Positions 1-5,666 of a stretch of 13,492 nt of DNA are shown piece by piece. Position 1 is the stretch's first letter. Every line of letters starts with the position of its first letter. Under the pieces are notes generated by a model, which saw only the letters and a program-made list of their open reading frames with translations, had not been told where the DNA came from and searched no databases. Source of the DNA: Candidatus Ventricola intestinavium (GTDB taxonomy: Bacteria; Bacillota; Clostridia; Christensenellales; Aristaeellaceae); NCBI GenBank assembly GCA_018715105.1, contig DVMG01000142.1:1-13492 (forward strand), written 5' to 3'. Made by a program: the position numbers and the translations under genes.

Positions 1-2
1 TT

Positions 3-1778
3 TATTCCACAGAGGTGCATCTCCTTCACATGAATCTGTTTTATGCTGTGGGGTTTCTGTTTACATCCAGCTATTTTCTTGCGCGTGTAATCGGAAATGT
101 GCTGGGCTTTCTGCTGGGAATGGGCACGTGCGTGTATCTGATAAAAAGGCTTGGCATAACGGAACGTGGTGGCGGGGCGGGCCTTATTACGGCTTCCCTT
201 CTGCCCTTGGCAGCAAGCACGCTGTATGCGTCCAATATGACGATTGGTGGGTATTACATCATTCACATTCCGTTCGCCTTCATGACGGCAGGGCTTTGGC
301 TGTCAGCCGGCCGCATGGATCGGACGCCGCGGGAGACTTTGCCCGTATGCATCGCCTTTGTGTGCATATGCCTGTTAGAAGGATTGCTTTCCGTTCGCTA
401 TATGCTGTGCTTTATTTGCCCGATGGTCGTTGTATCGATCCTGGAGGCGGTCAAACCGCAGGAAAAGCCTGGTAAACACACGGTGTGGTTGACCAGGCTG
501 ACAATCATCGGATTTGTTGCAGCGCTGCTTGGCTTCGCTGCAGCAGAAATTCTGGTTCCCAGGCTGTTTTTCAGCGGAGTGGGAGCCGCCTCCTCCTTTG
601 TGTTCAATCCCCTTGATGGAGAAGCGATGGCGCAGGCCGCTTTGACCATCTTCGCAGATTTCCTTAAATTGCTGGGATGGCGCGGGAACGTGCCCCTGTT
701 TTCCGCGGCAGGGATCGTCAATGGATGTGTGGCAGGCGTGCTCTTTCTGGGAATCTGGATGGCTCTGCGCGTCTACCGAAGGATGGATGAACAGGATGCG
801 CGAACCTTCACGCAAAAGAGAATGATGCGCTATGCGCTGGCGGCCTTTGGGGTGAATGTATTCTGTTTTGTCTTTATTGAGGGGGCATACCTGAACCGCT
901 ACCTCATTTTGGCCGTACTCTTCCTTGTGCCGGTGCTGGCCATTGTCGTGACAAGAGAAAGAAATGCGTATCTGCGCAGGCTGTTTCTCCTGCTTCTGAG
1001 CGTGCAGCTGGGGCTGTCGGCCATGCTTCTGCTGGCCGATACCCGCGAGCAGGAGATACAGGCGCGTGAACGCGGCCGGGACATGATGGAGGCCGCATCC
1101 TTCCTGCAAGAGGAGGGATACACCCACGGATACGGCACCTTCTGGAATGTGCGCGTGATGCAGGAACGGACCCAGGGGGCCCTGACCTTCACGGGCGTGG
1201 TTCCGGTGGAGACGGAGGAAGGAGCGGCGTCGGATGTATCGCTGGACATGATCCGATGGCTGGAACCGGACGAAGCATCGGATCTGGATATTTGCCCGGG
1301 AAAGACGTTCCTTTTGCTCACAAAGGAAGAGGAAGAGCAGCTTTCGCCCTGGCTTGCCCTGACAGGCGCACCGCAGATTTATGAAAACGATACGTTCACG
1401 ATCTATGGATTTGGATCTTCCCAGGAATTTGTGGGCGATATGCTCTGGGGAAAGATGAAGCTGGAACATGCATCTTTGGAAAACGGGGCCTGGAGGGTGC
1501 AGGCGGGCGGCAGGATGCGCGTGCCCACGACATGGCGAGAAGCCGGAAGTTATGTGCTCCGCTTTACATGCGAAGGATCTCCCGCGGAGGACAGCGTGGT
1601 TCAGCTGTATACAACCCGGGAATTTACCATCCTGGAAGAACAGAAAATCGCGTCCGGAGAAAATGAGATTTCCTTTACATTGAATCAGGATGATAAGTAC
1701 TTCATGATCCTGATCAGGGGCGGCGCGGCCGATGAGCTGGTGATTCGGAACCTGCAGATGGATAAACAGCAGCCCTAA
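3..1778 (+). CDS. Polytopic membrane protein, GT-C glycosyltransferase-like (5' partial)
   Basis: The reading frame is open to the window edge, so the gene starts upstream. The GTG at 15 and ATG at 30 are in frame but have no convincing ribosome site, and the protein begins directly in hydrophobic sequence. Numbering from the GTG, about 9-11 membrane segments occur in the first 341 residues, near 6-20, 26-44, 55-72, 79-97, 111-145, 160-181, 228-252, 271-289, 294-313 and 321-341. A motif LNRYLI (293-298) sits in one of the last loops. Residues 342-587 are soluble and probably extracytoplasmic, with a mixed alpha/beta part containing GYTHGYGTFWN (368-378) and a beta-rich tail from about 480. 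Many hydrophobic segments followed by an exported C-terminal domain is the layout of GT-C glycosyltransferases such as PMT/ArnT-type enzymes. That assignment is inference, because the N-terminal loop that usually carries the catalytic acidic residue lies outside the window. It is convergent with the LacI gene. Confidence 0.75.
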   Translation, partial: YSTEVHLLHMNLFYAVGFLFTSSYFLARVIGNVLGFLLGMGTCVYLIKRLGITERGGGAGLITASLLPLAASTLYASNMTIGGYYIIHIPFAFMTAGLWLSAGRMDRTPRETLPVCIAFVCICLLEGLLSVRYMLCFICPMVVVSILEAVKPQEKPGKHTVWLTRLTIIGFVAALLGFAAAEILVPRLFFSGVGAASSFVFNPLDGEAMAQAALTIFADFLKLLGWRGNVPLFSAAGIVNGCVAGVLFLGIWMALRVYRRMDEQDARTFTQKRMMRYALAAFGVNVFCFVFIEGAYLNRYLILAVLFLVPVLAIVVTRERNAYLRRLFLLLLSVQLGLSAMLLLADTREQEIQARERGRDMMEAASFLQEEGYTHGYGTFWNVRVMQERTQGALTFTGVVPVETEEGAASDVSLDMIRWLEPDEASDLDICPGKTFLLLTKEEEEQLSPWLALTGAPQIYENDTFTIYGFGSSQEFVGDMLWGKMKLEHASLENGAWRVQAGGRMRVPTTWREAGSYVLRFTCEGSPAEDSVVQLYTTREFTILEEQKIASGENEISFTLNQDDKYFMILIRGGAADELVIRNLQMDKQQP

Positions 1779-1792
1779 GACTCAAACGGGGA

Positions 1793-1815
1793 GAAAGGAT
1801 CTTTCCTCAGGAAAG
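1793..1815. other. Two mutually exclusive short hairpins between convergent genes
   Basis: GAAAG-GAT-CTTTC (1793-1805) and CTTTCC-TCA-GGAAAG (1801-1815) share the CTTTC block, so only one can form at a time. The TCA loop of the second is the LacI stop codon read on the other strand. Neither is followed by a U-tract on either strand, so this is at best a weak bidirectional end signal for the convergent genes. Confidence 0.3.
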
Positions 1816-2826
1816 CGGCGCAGGGCCGGTGGACGCGCGCACAACCAGCTTCACCGGAAGGGTAAAGCGGGCGGGATCGGGCGACTCGCCGGCAATGAGG
1901 GAAAAAAGCGCTTCCGCCGCGAGCTGCCCTTTGGCGATTCCATCCTGGCGGACGGTGGTCAGCGGAGGATACGCCATGCGGGCGATGTCCGCATCGTCAA
2001 AACCGACAACCGAGACATCCTGCGGAATGCGCATCCCTCCTTCGCGCAGGCCGGACATGATGGCCACCGCATATTGATCGCCGGAGACGCAGATGCCCGT
2101 AAAGCCTCCGCGGGCGGCCAGCCGGCGGCCAACCTCAATGCCGCGCTCTGCATTGAAGGGGTGCAGGCTGTTGATCAGATGGCGGGGATCCGGCTCAATG
2201 CCCGCGGCGCGCAGCGCGTCGCAATGCCCCAGATAGCGCTGGTCATTGTTCATAAAACCGGTATGCACGGCCCCGATGAAAAGAAGATCGCGGTGCCCCA
2301 GGGCCAGCAGGTGCTCCGTGGCAATCCGGCCGCCTTCCCGGTCGGACGCGCGCACCTGAATGAGCGTGGGATCATCCAGATACGTGTTGATGGTCACACA
2401 GGGCTTTTTCTGGTTTTTGACGAACTGAACGAGGCTCATGGGCACACAGTCCCGGAAGATCACGCCATCCGGATTCCAGTTGTTGAGCATCAGCCGCAGC
2501 ACGGCCTCATCGGTGCCGCGGCGCATCATCAAAAAATATCCGTGATCGGTGACGACGCCCTCCAGGCCGGAGAGAAGCAGGCCGGCAAAGCCATTCCCGG
2601 CGTAGGCTTCCTGCGGGCTGTGCGTATCCACATACGCGATGATGCGGGAGGAATGGCTGACCAGCGCGCGTGCGGACATGTTGGGCACGTAGTGCATTTC
2701 CTCAATGGCATGGAGAATGCGCTGCACCATTTGGGGCGACACCCGGTCATAATTGCCGTGAACGACGTTTGAAACCGTGGTCAGGCTGACCCCGACAGAG
2801 TTGGCGATATCCTTCATGGTCGCCAT
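1807..2826 (-). CDS. LacI-family transcriptional regulator
   Basis: This is a 339-residue protein of typical LacI/GalR length. The N-terminal helix-turn-helix spans residues 4-25 (MKDIANSVGVSLTTVSNVVHG), followed by the family's V/YVPN-x-SAR-L hinge helix (47-58). The rest is a periplasmic-binding-protein-like effector domain that binds a small molecule, usually a sugar, and contains the conserved VVGFDD and PPLTTVRQ motifs near the C-terminus. Two ATGs lie close together. The one at 2826 is chosen because AAAAGGAGG (2836-2844) sits 9 nt upstream of it, whereas the ATG at 2817 would be 18 nt away. The gene has its own promoter. No sugar transporter or glycosidase is adjacent: the downstream neighbour is convergent and the upstream one is a cell-wall protein. 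The target and effector therefore cannot be read from context, and autoregulation is plausible. Confidence 0.95.
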   Translation of the reverse strand: MATMKDIANSVGVSLTTVSNVVHGNYDRVSPQMVQRILHAIEEMHYVPNMSARALVSHSSRIIAYVDTHSPQEAYAGNGFAGLLLSGLEGVVTDHGYFLMMRRGTDEAVLRLMLNNWNPDGVIFRDCVPMSLVQFVKNQKKPCVTINTYLDDPTLIQVRASDREGGRIATEHLLALGHRDLLFIGAVHTGFMNNDQRYLGHCDALRAAGIEPDPRHLINSLHPFNAERGIEVGRRLAARGGFTGICVSGDQYAVAIMSGLREGGMRIPQDVSVVGFDDADIARMAYPPLTTVRQDGIAKGQLAAEALFSLIAGESPDPARFTLPVKLVVRASTGPAPLS

Positions 2827-2854
2827 AGGGGGATTCCTCCTTTTGGTGTGTTTA

Positions 2855-2872
2855 CATGCGTATTATACCATG
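2855..2872. promoter_or_regulatory. Imperfect palindrome over the -10, candidate LacI-family operator
   Basis: On the minus strand the sequence reads CATG-GTAT-A-ATAC-G-CATG, an inverted repeat with one extra base in the right arm. It covers the -10 hexamer of the regulator gene. An 18-bp palindrome in this place suits autorepression by the encoded LacI-family protein. It lacks the central CG pair common in operators of this family, so the assignment is inference. Confidence 0.35.
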
Positions 2873-2890
2873 CCGGCAAGGCGGTGCCAA
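2862..2890 (-). promoter_or_regulatory. Sigma-A promoter of the LacI-family gene
   Basis: Reading the minus strand, TTGGCA (2885-2890) is followed after 17 nt by a perfect TATAAT (2862-2867). A TG one base before the -10 (TGGTATAAT) gives an extended -10. The predicted start is near 2855, about 28 nt before the ATG. Confidence 0.8.
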
Positions 2891-2900
2891 CAGACAGGCC

Positions 2901-2942
2901 TAAAAAGAAGGATGAAAAGCGTCCGTGCTTTCCATCCTTCTT
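2901..2942 (-). terminator. Intrinsic terminator of the peptidoglycan-binding protein gene
   Basis: A 16-bp inverted repeat with one mismatch (arms 2905-2920 and 2927-2942, loop GTCCGT) lies 21 nt past the stop codon. On the minus strand the second arm runs into a U-rich stretch (CTTCTTTTTAGG). It separates this gene from the LacI promoter that follows immediately. Confidence 0.88.
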
Positions 2943-2963
2943 GCTTTCTGGGGCGGATTGAAA

Positions 2964-4565
2964 TCAATATTTGAGCTTCTGCGTGTTTTCCCAGCCTTCG
3001 TTGATGGCCTCCTGATGGCTGGTGGCGTAGGGGCCGATCTCCTGGGCCTTCTCCATCGGAATGGGGAAATGCACACAGAGATGGCCTTTAAAATTGTTGT
3101 CTGTCAGGTGATAGGGCGAGTGGGGGACATTGTGCGTCGAGCCGATATAGGTCTTTCCGTCTGAGAAGGTCACCCACACGGCTTTGGGCGTCCATGTCTG
3201 CACGTTGCCAAACGCCTTGTTCATGATCGCGGTGTCCTCCGCCGTTACAGGCTCCGCATCCATGTGCGCATCCTTGGTCATGATGCGCAGGCGCCAGGAA
3301 TAGCCGGTGGAGAAATCATAGACCGTGCAGTATTCCCCGTTATCATAGTTGCGGCGCCAGCTGTAGAAGTTGGAATAGATCACATTGCCCGCCGTGCTGC
3401 TGATGTTGCTGCTGCCGGAAGAGGAAGAGCCAGAACCGCTTCCGGAAGAACCGGATCCGCCTGCATAATCCGCGTTGATGGCGGCGAGCGTCTTTTTGCC
3501 GGCGATGCCATCCGCCGTCAGGCCCTTTGCGCGCTGATAGGCCATGACGGCCTCCTGCGTGAGATCGCCGAAGTTGCCGGTCTTGTTGCCGCTGTAATAG
3601 CCAAGCGCGGCGAGCATATTCTGGAGCTTGAGCACCTCGTCGTTCTTGGAATCCTTCTGCAGCGTTACGGATGTATCCAGCGTCATGGAAGAAGAGCCGC
3701 CCGGCGAACTGCCGGAAGAACCGCTGCCCGACGAAGAGCCGGAAGAAGAGGAAGAACCGGATCCGCTGCCGGAAATCCGGCTGCTGATGGCGGCAAGCGT
3801 CTTTTCCCCTGCAATGCCGTCGGCGGAAAGATCATTGGCGCGCTGGAAGCGGAAGACGGCGTCCTTGGTCAGCCGGCCAAAGTTGCCTGTTACCGATCCT
3901 GTATAATAACCAAGCGTCTTGAGGTTTTGCTGGAGCGTGCGGACGGCCTCAGAGCCCTCCATCCCGTATTTGAGCAGGGTTTCCGAAGAGGAACCGTCCG
4001 AGGAAGAATTGCTAGACGAAGAGGAAGAAGACGCTTTGCCCAGGGCCTCGTCGATTTTTTCAAGGGTTTTCGCGCCGGCGATACCATCCGCAGAAAGGCC
4101 GTTCCTACGCTGAAAATTCATGACGGCGGCTTCGGTGATGCTGCCGAAATGGCCGGTGATGGAACCGTCGTAATACCCCAGATTCGTCAGATTCTCCTGA
4201 AGGGTGCGCACGGCGTCATTTTGCGAGCCGTAACGCAGCAGGGTGCTGCTTTCGGAAGAGCCGGAGGAGGTGATGCCGGCGGCGGCATACAGCTCTTTCA
4301 GCGTGTCCTCTCCCACAATGCCGTCATCCTTGAGCGCATACTTTTTCTGGAATTTTTTGACGGCAGCCTCTGTTTTTTCACCAAAATGCCCGGTGATTTC
4401 GGCCGAGTAGAGCTTGAGCTGCTTGAGCGCCGTCTGGATGGTGGCAATTTCATCGGCCTCGTCGCCAAAGCGATAGGTCTGCGCACAGGCGGTGGCCCCG
4501 ATGCACAGGATGAAGGCCATGACGGCCGCAGCGAACCATCTCTTTTTAGACGCATGAATCTTCAT
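2964..4565 (-). CDS. Secreted protein with four PG_binding_1 repeats and a His/Cys-rich C-terminal domain
   Basis: The protein has 533 residues. A signal peptide covers 1-28: a KK-R positive end, a hydrophobic core 11-25, and a likely signal peptidase I site at ACA|Q. Four peptidoglycan_binding_1 repeats follow at about 31-97, 108-176, 198-262 and 302-366. Each carries the GYY/LYS-G-x-x-TG-x-FG...DGI(A/V)G-x-x-TL pattern of this wall-binding helical fold, and repeats 2-4 are closest to each other. Ser/Gly linkers separate them (178-195, 264-293, 369-390). Residues about 393-533 form a separate globular domain with H434-M-D, H478-N-V-P-H482 and G494-H-L-C497-V-H499-F. I recognise this as a recurrent tail of clostridial PG-binding proteins but know of no proven function. 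The longer ATG frame to 4727 is rejected because the 4565 ATG precedes the signal peptide, has AAAGGAG (4578-4584) upstream and matches the promoter. It is monocistronic between a strong promoter and terminator. Confidence 0.9.
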   Translation of the reverse strand: MKIHASKKRWFAAAVMAFILCIGATACAQTYRFGDEADEIATIQTALKQLKLYSAEITGHFGEKTEAAVKKFQKKYALKDDGIVGEDTLKELYAAAGITSSGSSESSTLLRYGSQNDAVRTLQENLTNLGYYDGSITGHFGSITEAAVMNFQRRNGLSADGIAGAKTLEKIDEALGKASSSSSSSNSSSDGSSSETLLKYGMEGSEAVRTLQQNLKTLGYYTGSVTGNFGRLTKDAVFRFQRANDLSADGIAGEKTLAAISSRISGSGSGSSSSSGSSSGSGSSGSSPGGSSSMTLDTSVTLQKDSKNDEVLKLQNMLAALGYYSGNKTGNFGDLTQEAVMAYQRAKGLTADGIAGKKTLAAINADYAGGSGSSGSGSGSSSSGSSNISSTAGNVIYSNFYSWRRNYDNGEYCTVYDFSTGYSWRLRIMTKDAHMDAEPVTAEDTAIMNKAFGNVQTWTPKAVWVTFSDGKTYIGSTHNVPHSPYHLTDNNFKGHLCVHFPIPMEKAQEIGPYATSHQEAINEGWENTQKLKY

Positions 4566-4567
4566 GG

Positions 4568-4581
4568 GGAGATGCGTCTCC
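4568..4581 (-). promoter_or_regulatory. Hairpin overlapping the ribosome binding site
   Basis: In the leader of the PG-binding protein gene, GGAGA-CGCA-TCTCC forms a 5-bp stem with a 4-nt loop. It takes up the GGAG of the ribosome site (AAAGGAG, 4578-4584) and ends 2 nt before the start codon. The ribosome site lies 12 nt from the ATG, longer than usual. The stem could lower translation or make it temperature-sensitive, which is inference. Confidence 0.35.
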
Positions 4582-4602
4582 TTTCGTTTCGAGTCTGTCG
4601 AT

Positions 4603-4631
4603 ATTTTATTACGGTTTGTAACATTTGTCAA
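4603..4631 (-). promoter_or_regulatory. Sigma-A promoter of the peptidoglycan-binding protein gene
   Basis: On the minus strand a perfect TTGACA (4626-4631) is followed after exactly 17 nt by TAAAAT (4603-4608). The predicted start near 4596 leaves a leader of about 31 nt. The flanks are AT-rich, unlike the surrounding DNA. Confidence 0.85.
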
Positions 4632-4661
4632 GAAAAATTTAAAAAAGACTCCTTCTTCATG

Positions 4662-4696
4662 AAACAAACAACAAAACAAACCGGCAGGATGCCGGC
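4662..4696 (-). terminator. Probable terminator at the end of the thpR trailer
   Basis: On the minus strand the 6-bp stem CCGGCA-TCC-TGCCGG (4681-4695) is followed by a T-rich run broken by single Gs and a C (4662-4680). It lies just upstream of the next gene's -35. The distance from the thpR stop, about 255 nt, is long for a terminator, and the stem is also a copy of the local 19-nt repeat. Confidence 0.55.
4678..4696. repeat. 19-nt palindromic repeat, copy 1
   Basis: AAACCGGCAGGATGCCGGC is found here and again, identical, at 4807-4825. The core forms a 6-bp stem with a 3-nt loop. A related 20-nt stretch, matching 18 of 20 bases of 4681-4700, lies at 5405-5424 inside thpR. Confidence 0.8.
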
Positions 4697-4755
4697 TGAG
4701 GGGTGTTGACATAAGCAGCGCTTCCATGACGGCGGGCGTTGCTTTTTCGAGAATT

Positions 4756-4796
4756 GCAGGAATCTTTTCCCCCCTTCGGGGGAAAAAGCATTCTGC
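4756..4796. other. Long imperfect hairpin with CCCCCCTTCGGGGG core
   Basis: GCAGGAAT-CTTTT-CCCCC pairs with GGGGG-AAAAAGC-ATTCTGC around a CTTC loop, with one or two bulges, giving about 16-17 pairs. Neither strand has a U-tract after it, so it does not look like a simple terminator. Confidence 0.6.
4769..4782. repeat. CCCCCCTTCGGGGG palindrome, copy 1
   Basis: The same 14 bases occur at 10653-10666 inside the N-terminal coding region of the DUF255-like gene. Here they form the tip of the 4756-4796 hairpin. Confidence 0.6.
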
Positions 4797-4806
4797 AGGC
4801 GGCCTG

Positions 4807-4825
4807 AAACCGGCAGGATGCCGGC
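4807..4825. repeat. 19-nt palindromic repeat, copy 2
   Basis: This is an exact second copy of the repeat at 4678-4696, 129 nt away and in the same orientation. Unlike copy 1 it is not followed by a T-rich run on the minus strand. Confidence 0.8.
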
Positions 4826-4951
4826 CGTATTCCTACGGAAATGTGGTAAAATCCTGCGGCTTTGCGCCCGAGGCCGAAGCCGCGCAAAAGAATTTGCACC
4901 CCCCAACACCGTCCCAAGAGGCGGCGTTTGAAAGCGGAGGAGCACCCCGGC

Positions 4952-5485
4952 CTATGCAAACGGGGCGGAGGCAAGCGGCGTATAGCACAGGCTCCCCTGC
5001 GCGTCGCGCGCGCTTAAGAAGACATGGGCCTGCGTGGGCCTGAAGGATAACGGCCGGGGATGAAGCGAGTCGAGCGCCTCCTGCGAAAGGACGGCGCGCC
5101 GCGCAAGCGTGATGTGCGGAGAAAAGGGGCCGGGATCAAAGGGAAGCGCCCGCATCTGTGCGCCGCGGATCAGGGCCTCGTGCAGGGGGCAAAGATCGGG
5201 GGTGCTTTTTACACGAACGATAAAAATGGCGCGCTGCGGCGCGCCGAAATAGCCGCAGCCATCCAGCAGGAGCAAGGGGGCAGGCGCGCGGCGCAGGCAT
5301 TCGGTGAGCAGGGCGTGCGCATCCGGCAGGCGGCCTTCCGGAACCTCGCCGAGAAAGGCGAGGGTGATGTGATGATGTTGCGGGGCGGTATAACGGCCCG
5401 GAATCCGGCAGGATGCAAGCTGAGACAGGCGGCCGGTTTCCCGGAGCACGGCTTTGGGCAGGGAAAGACCCAGAAACAGACGCAT
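4952..5485 (-). CDS. thpR: RNA 2',3'-cyclic phosphodiesterase (2'-5' RNA ligase family)
   Basis: The 177-residue protein has the two HxTx signatures of the 2H phosphoesterase superfamily, H39-I-T41-L and H124-I-T126-L, about 85 residues apart as in LigT/ThpR. The N-terminus MRLFLGLSLP is the usual first strand, and residues 31-48 (a proline, then HHHITLAFLGEV) match the family's first catalytic block. Length is normal (about 175-190). Members open 2',3'-cyclic phosphates on RNA and join some tRNA halves through 2'-5' bonds in vitro; the cellular role is unclear. AAAGGAG (5495-5501) lies 9 nt before the ATG, which fixes the start. It is divergent from the SNF2 helicase gene, with a predicted promoter overlapping that gene's promoter. 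The long noncoding trailer to 4662 is unusual for such a small gene. Confidence 0.93.
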   Translation of the reverse strand: MRLFLGLSLPKAVLRETGRLSQLASCRIPGRYTAPQHHHITLAFLGEVPEGRLPDAHALLTECLRRAPAPLLLLDGCGYFGAPQRAIFIVRVKSTPDLCPLHEALIRGAQMRALPFDPGPFSPHITLARRAVLSQEALDSLHPRPLSFRPTQAHVFLSARDAQGSLCYTPLASAPFA

Positions 5486-5503
5486 GAGGCGGCGCTCCTT
5501 TCT

Positions 5504-5573
5504 GCGGAAGGAAGACGGAAACAGAACGAGACCAAAAACGAAGAAACGGAAAGGACAGAAGGAAGGACGGGAA
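5504..5573. other. 70-nt T-free tract (A-free thpR leader)
   Basis: The plus strand has no T for 70 consecutive bases and is nearly all purine. Read as thpR mRNA, the leader has no A and is rich in U and C. The tract begins within a base of the predicted thpR start (about 5574) and ends just before its ribosome site. Confidence 0.75.
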
Positions 5574-5580
5574 TGCGATC

Positions 5581-5609
5581 ATTGTACATGCTTTTGGCCG
5601 GTGGAGCAA
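5581..5609 (-). promoter_or_regulatory. Predicted promoter of thpR
   Basis: On the minus strand TTGCTC (5604-5609) is followed after 17 nt by TACAAT (5581-5586). The predicted start near 5574 gives an 88-nt leader. It shares bases 5594-5609 with the helicase promoter on the other strand. Confidence 0.55.
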
Positions 5610-5621
5610 GTGTGGTATAAT
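5594..5621 (+). promoter_or_regulatory. Predicted promoter of the SNF2 helicase gene
   Basis: TTGGCC (5594-5599) is followed after 16 nt by a perfect TATAAT (5616-5621), with TG one base before it (TGGTATAAT), an extended -10. The predicted start near 5628 leaves a leader of about 39 nt. Confidence 0.72.
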
Positions 5622-5666
5622 GAGGACATCCAAAAAACGGCGCTGCCCGGGAAGAGGGAATGACGG

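Larger units (their letters stand above)
4632..4951. other. Noncoding stretch with several hairpins, no gene recognised
   Basis: About 320 bases between the thpR stop and the PG-binding gene promoter hold no convincing gene. Open frames exist on both strands, but they run through palindromes, lack good ribosome sites and show no recognisable family. Palindromes seen are CCGGCA-GGA-TGCCGG twice (4681-4695, 4810-4824), a long one at 4756-4796, a small TTCC-TAC-GGAA, and GCGGCTT...AAGCCGC (4856-4883, 14-nt loop). Read on the minus strand this is the 3' trailer of thpR, ending in a terminator-like hairpin. A structured small RNA is possible, but I see no convincing promoter for one. Confidence 0.6.

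Noticed and set aside
4480..4490. Lipoprotein signal (ATAC) in the wall-binding protein
   Set aside because: The residue at -3 is Ala rather than Leu/Val/Ile, and an A-x-A signal peptidase I site (ACA|Q) fits better.
3264..4709. A 481-codon open frame on the plus strand
   Set aside because: It is antisense to the wall-binding protein; its Gly/Arg-rich translation mirrors the Ser-rich linkers and has no recognisable domain.
4706..4711. Plus-strand TTGACA as a small-RNA promoter
   Set aside because: There is no -10 at 16-18 nt; the corresponding bases are ACGGCG.
4566..4727. N-terminal extension of the wall-binding protein to ATG 4727
   Set aside because: The extension would run through the promoter and the upstream terminator hairpin, and would bury the signal peptide.
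4844..4852. Plus-strand TGGTAAAAT as an extended -10
   Set aside because: No -35 lies at the right distance, and transcription would only run antisense into thpR with no gene to explain it.
4628..4974. Two ~105-codon frames on the minus strand and one on the plus strand in the noncoding stretch
   Set aside because: They translate the palindromic repeats, lack ribosome sites and recognisable domains, and overlap the thpR end or the next promoter.
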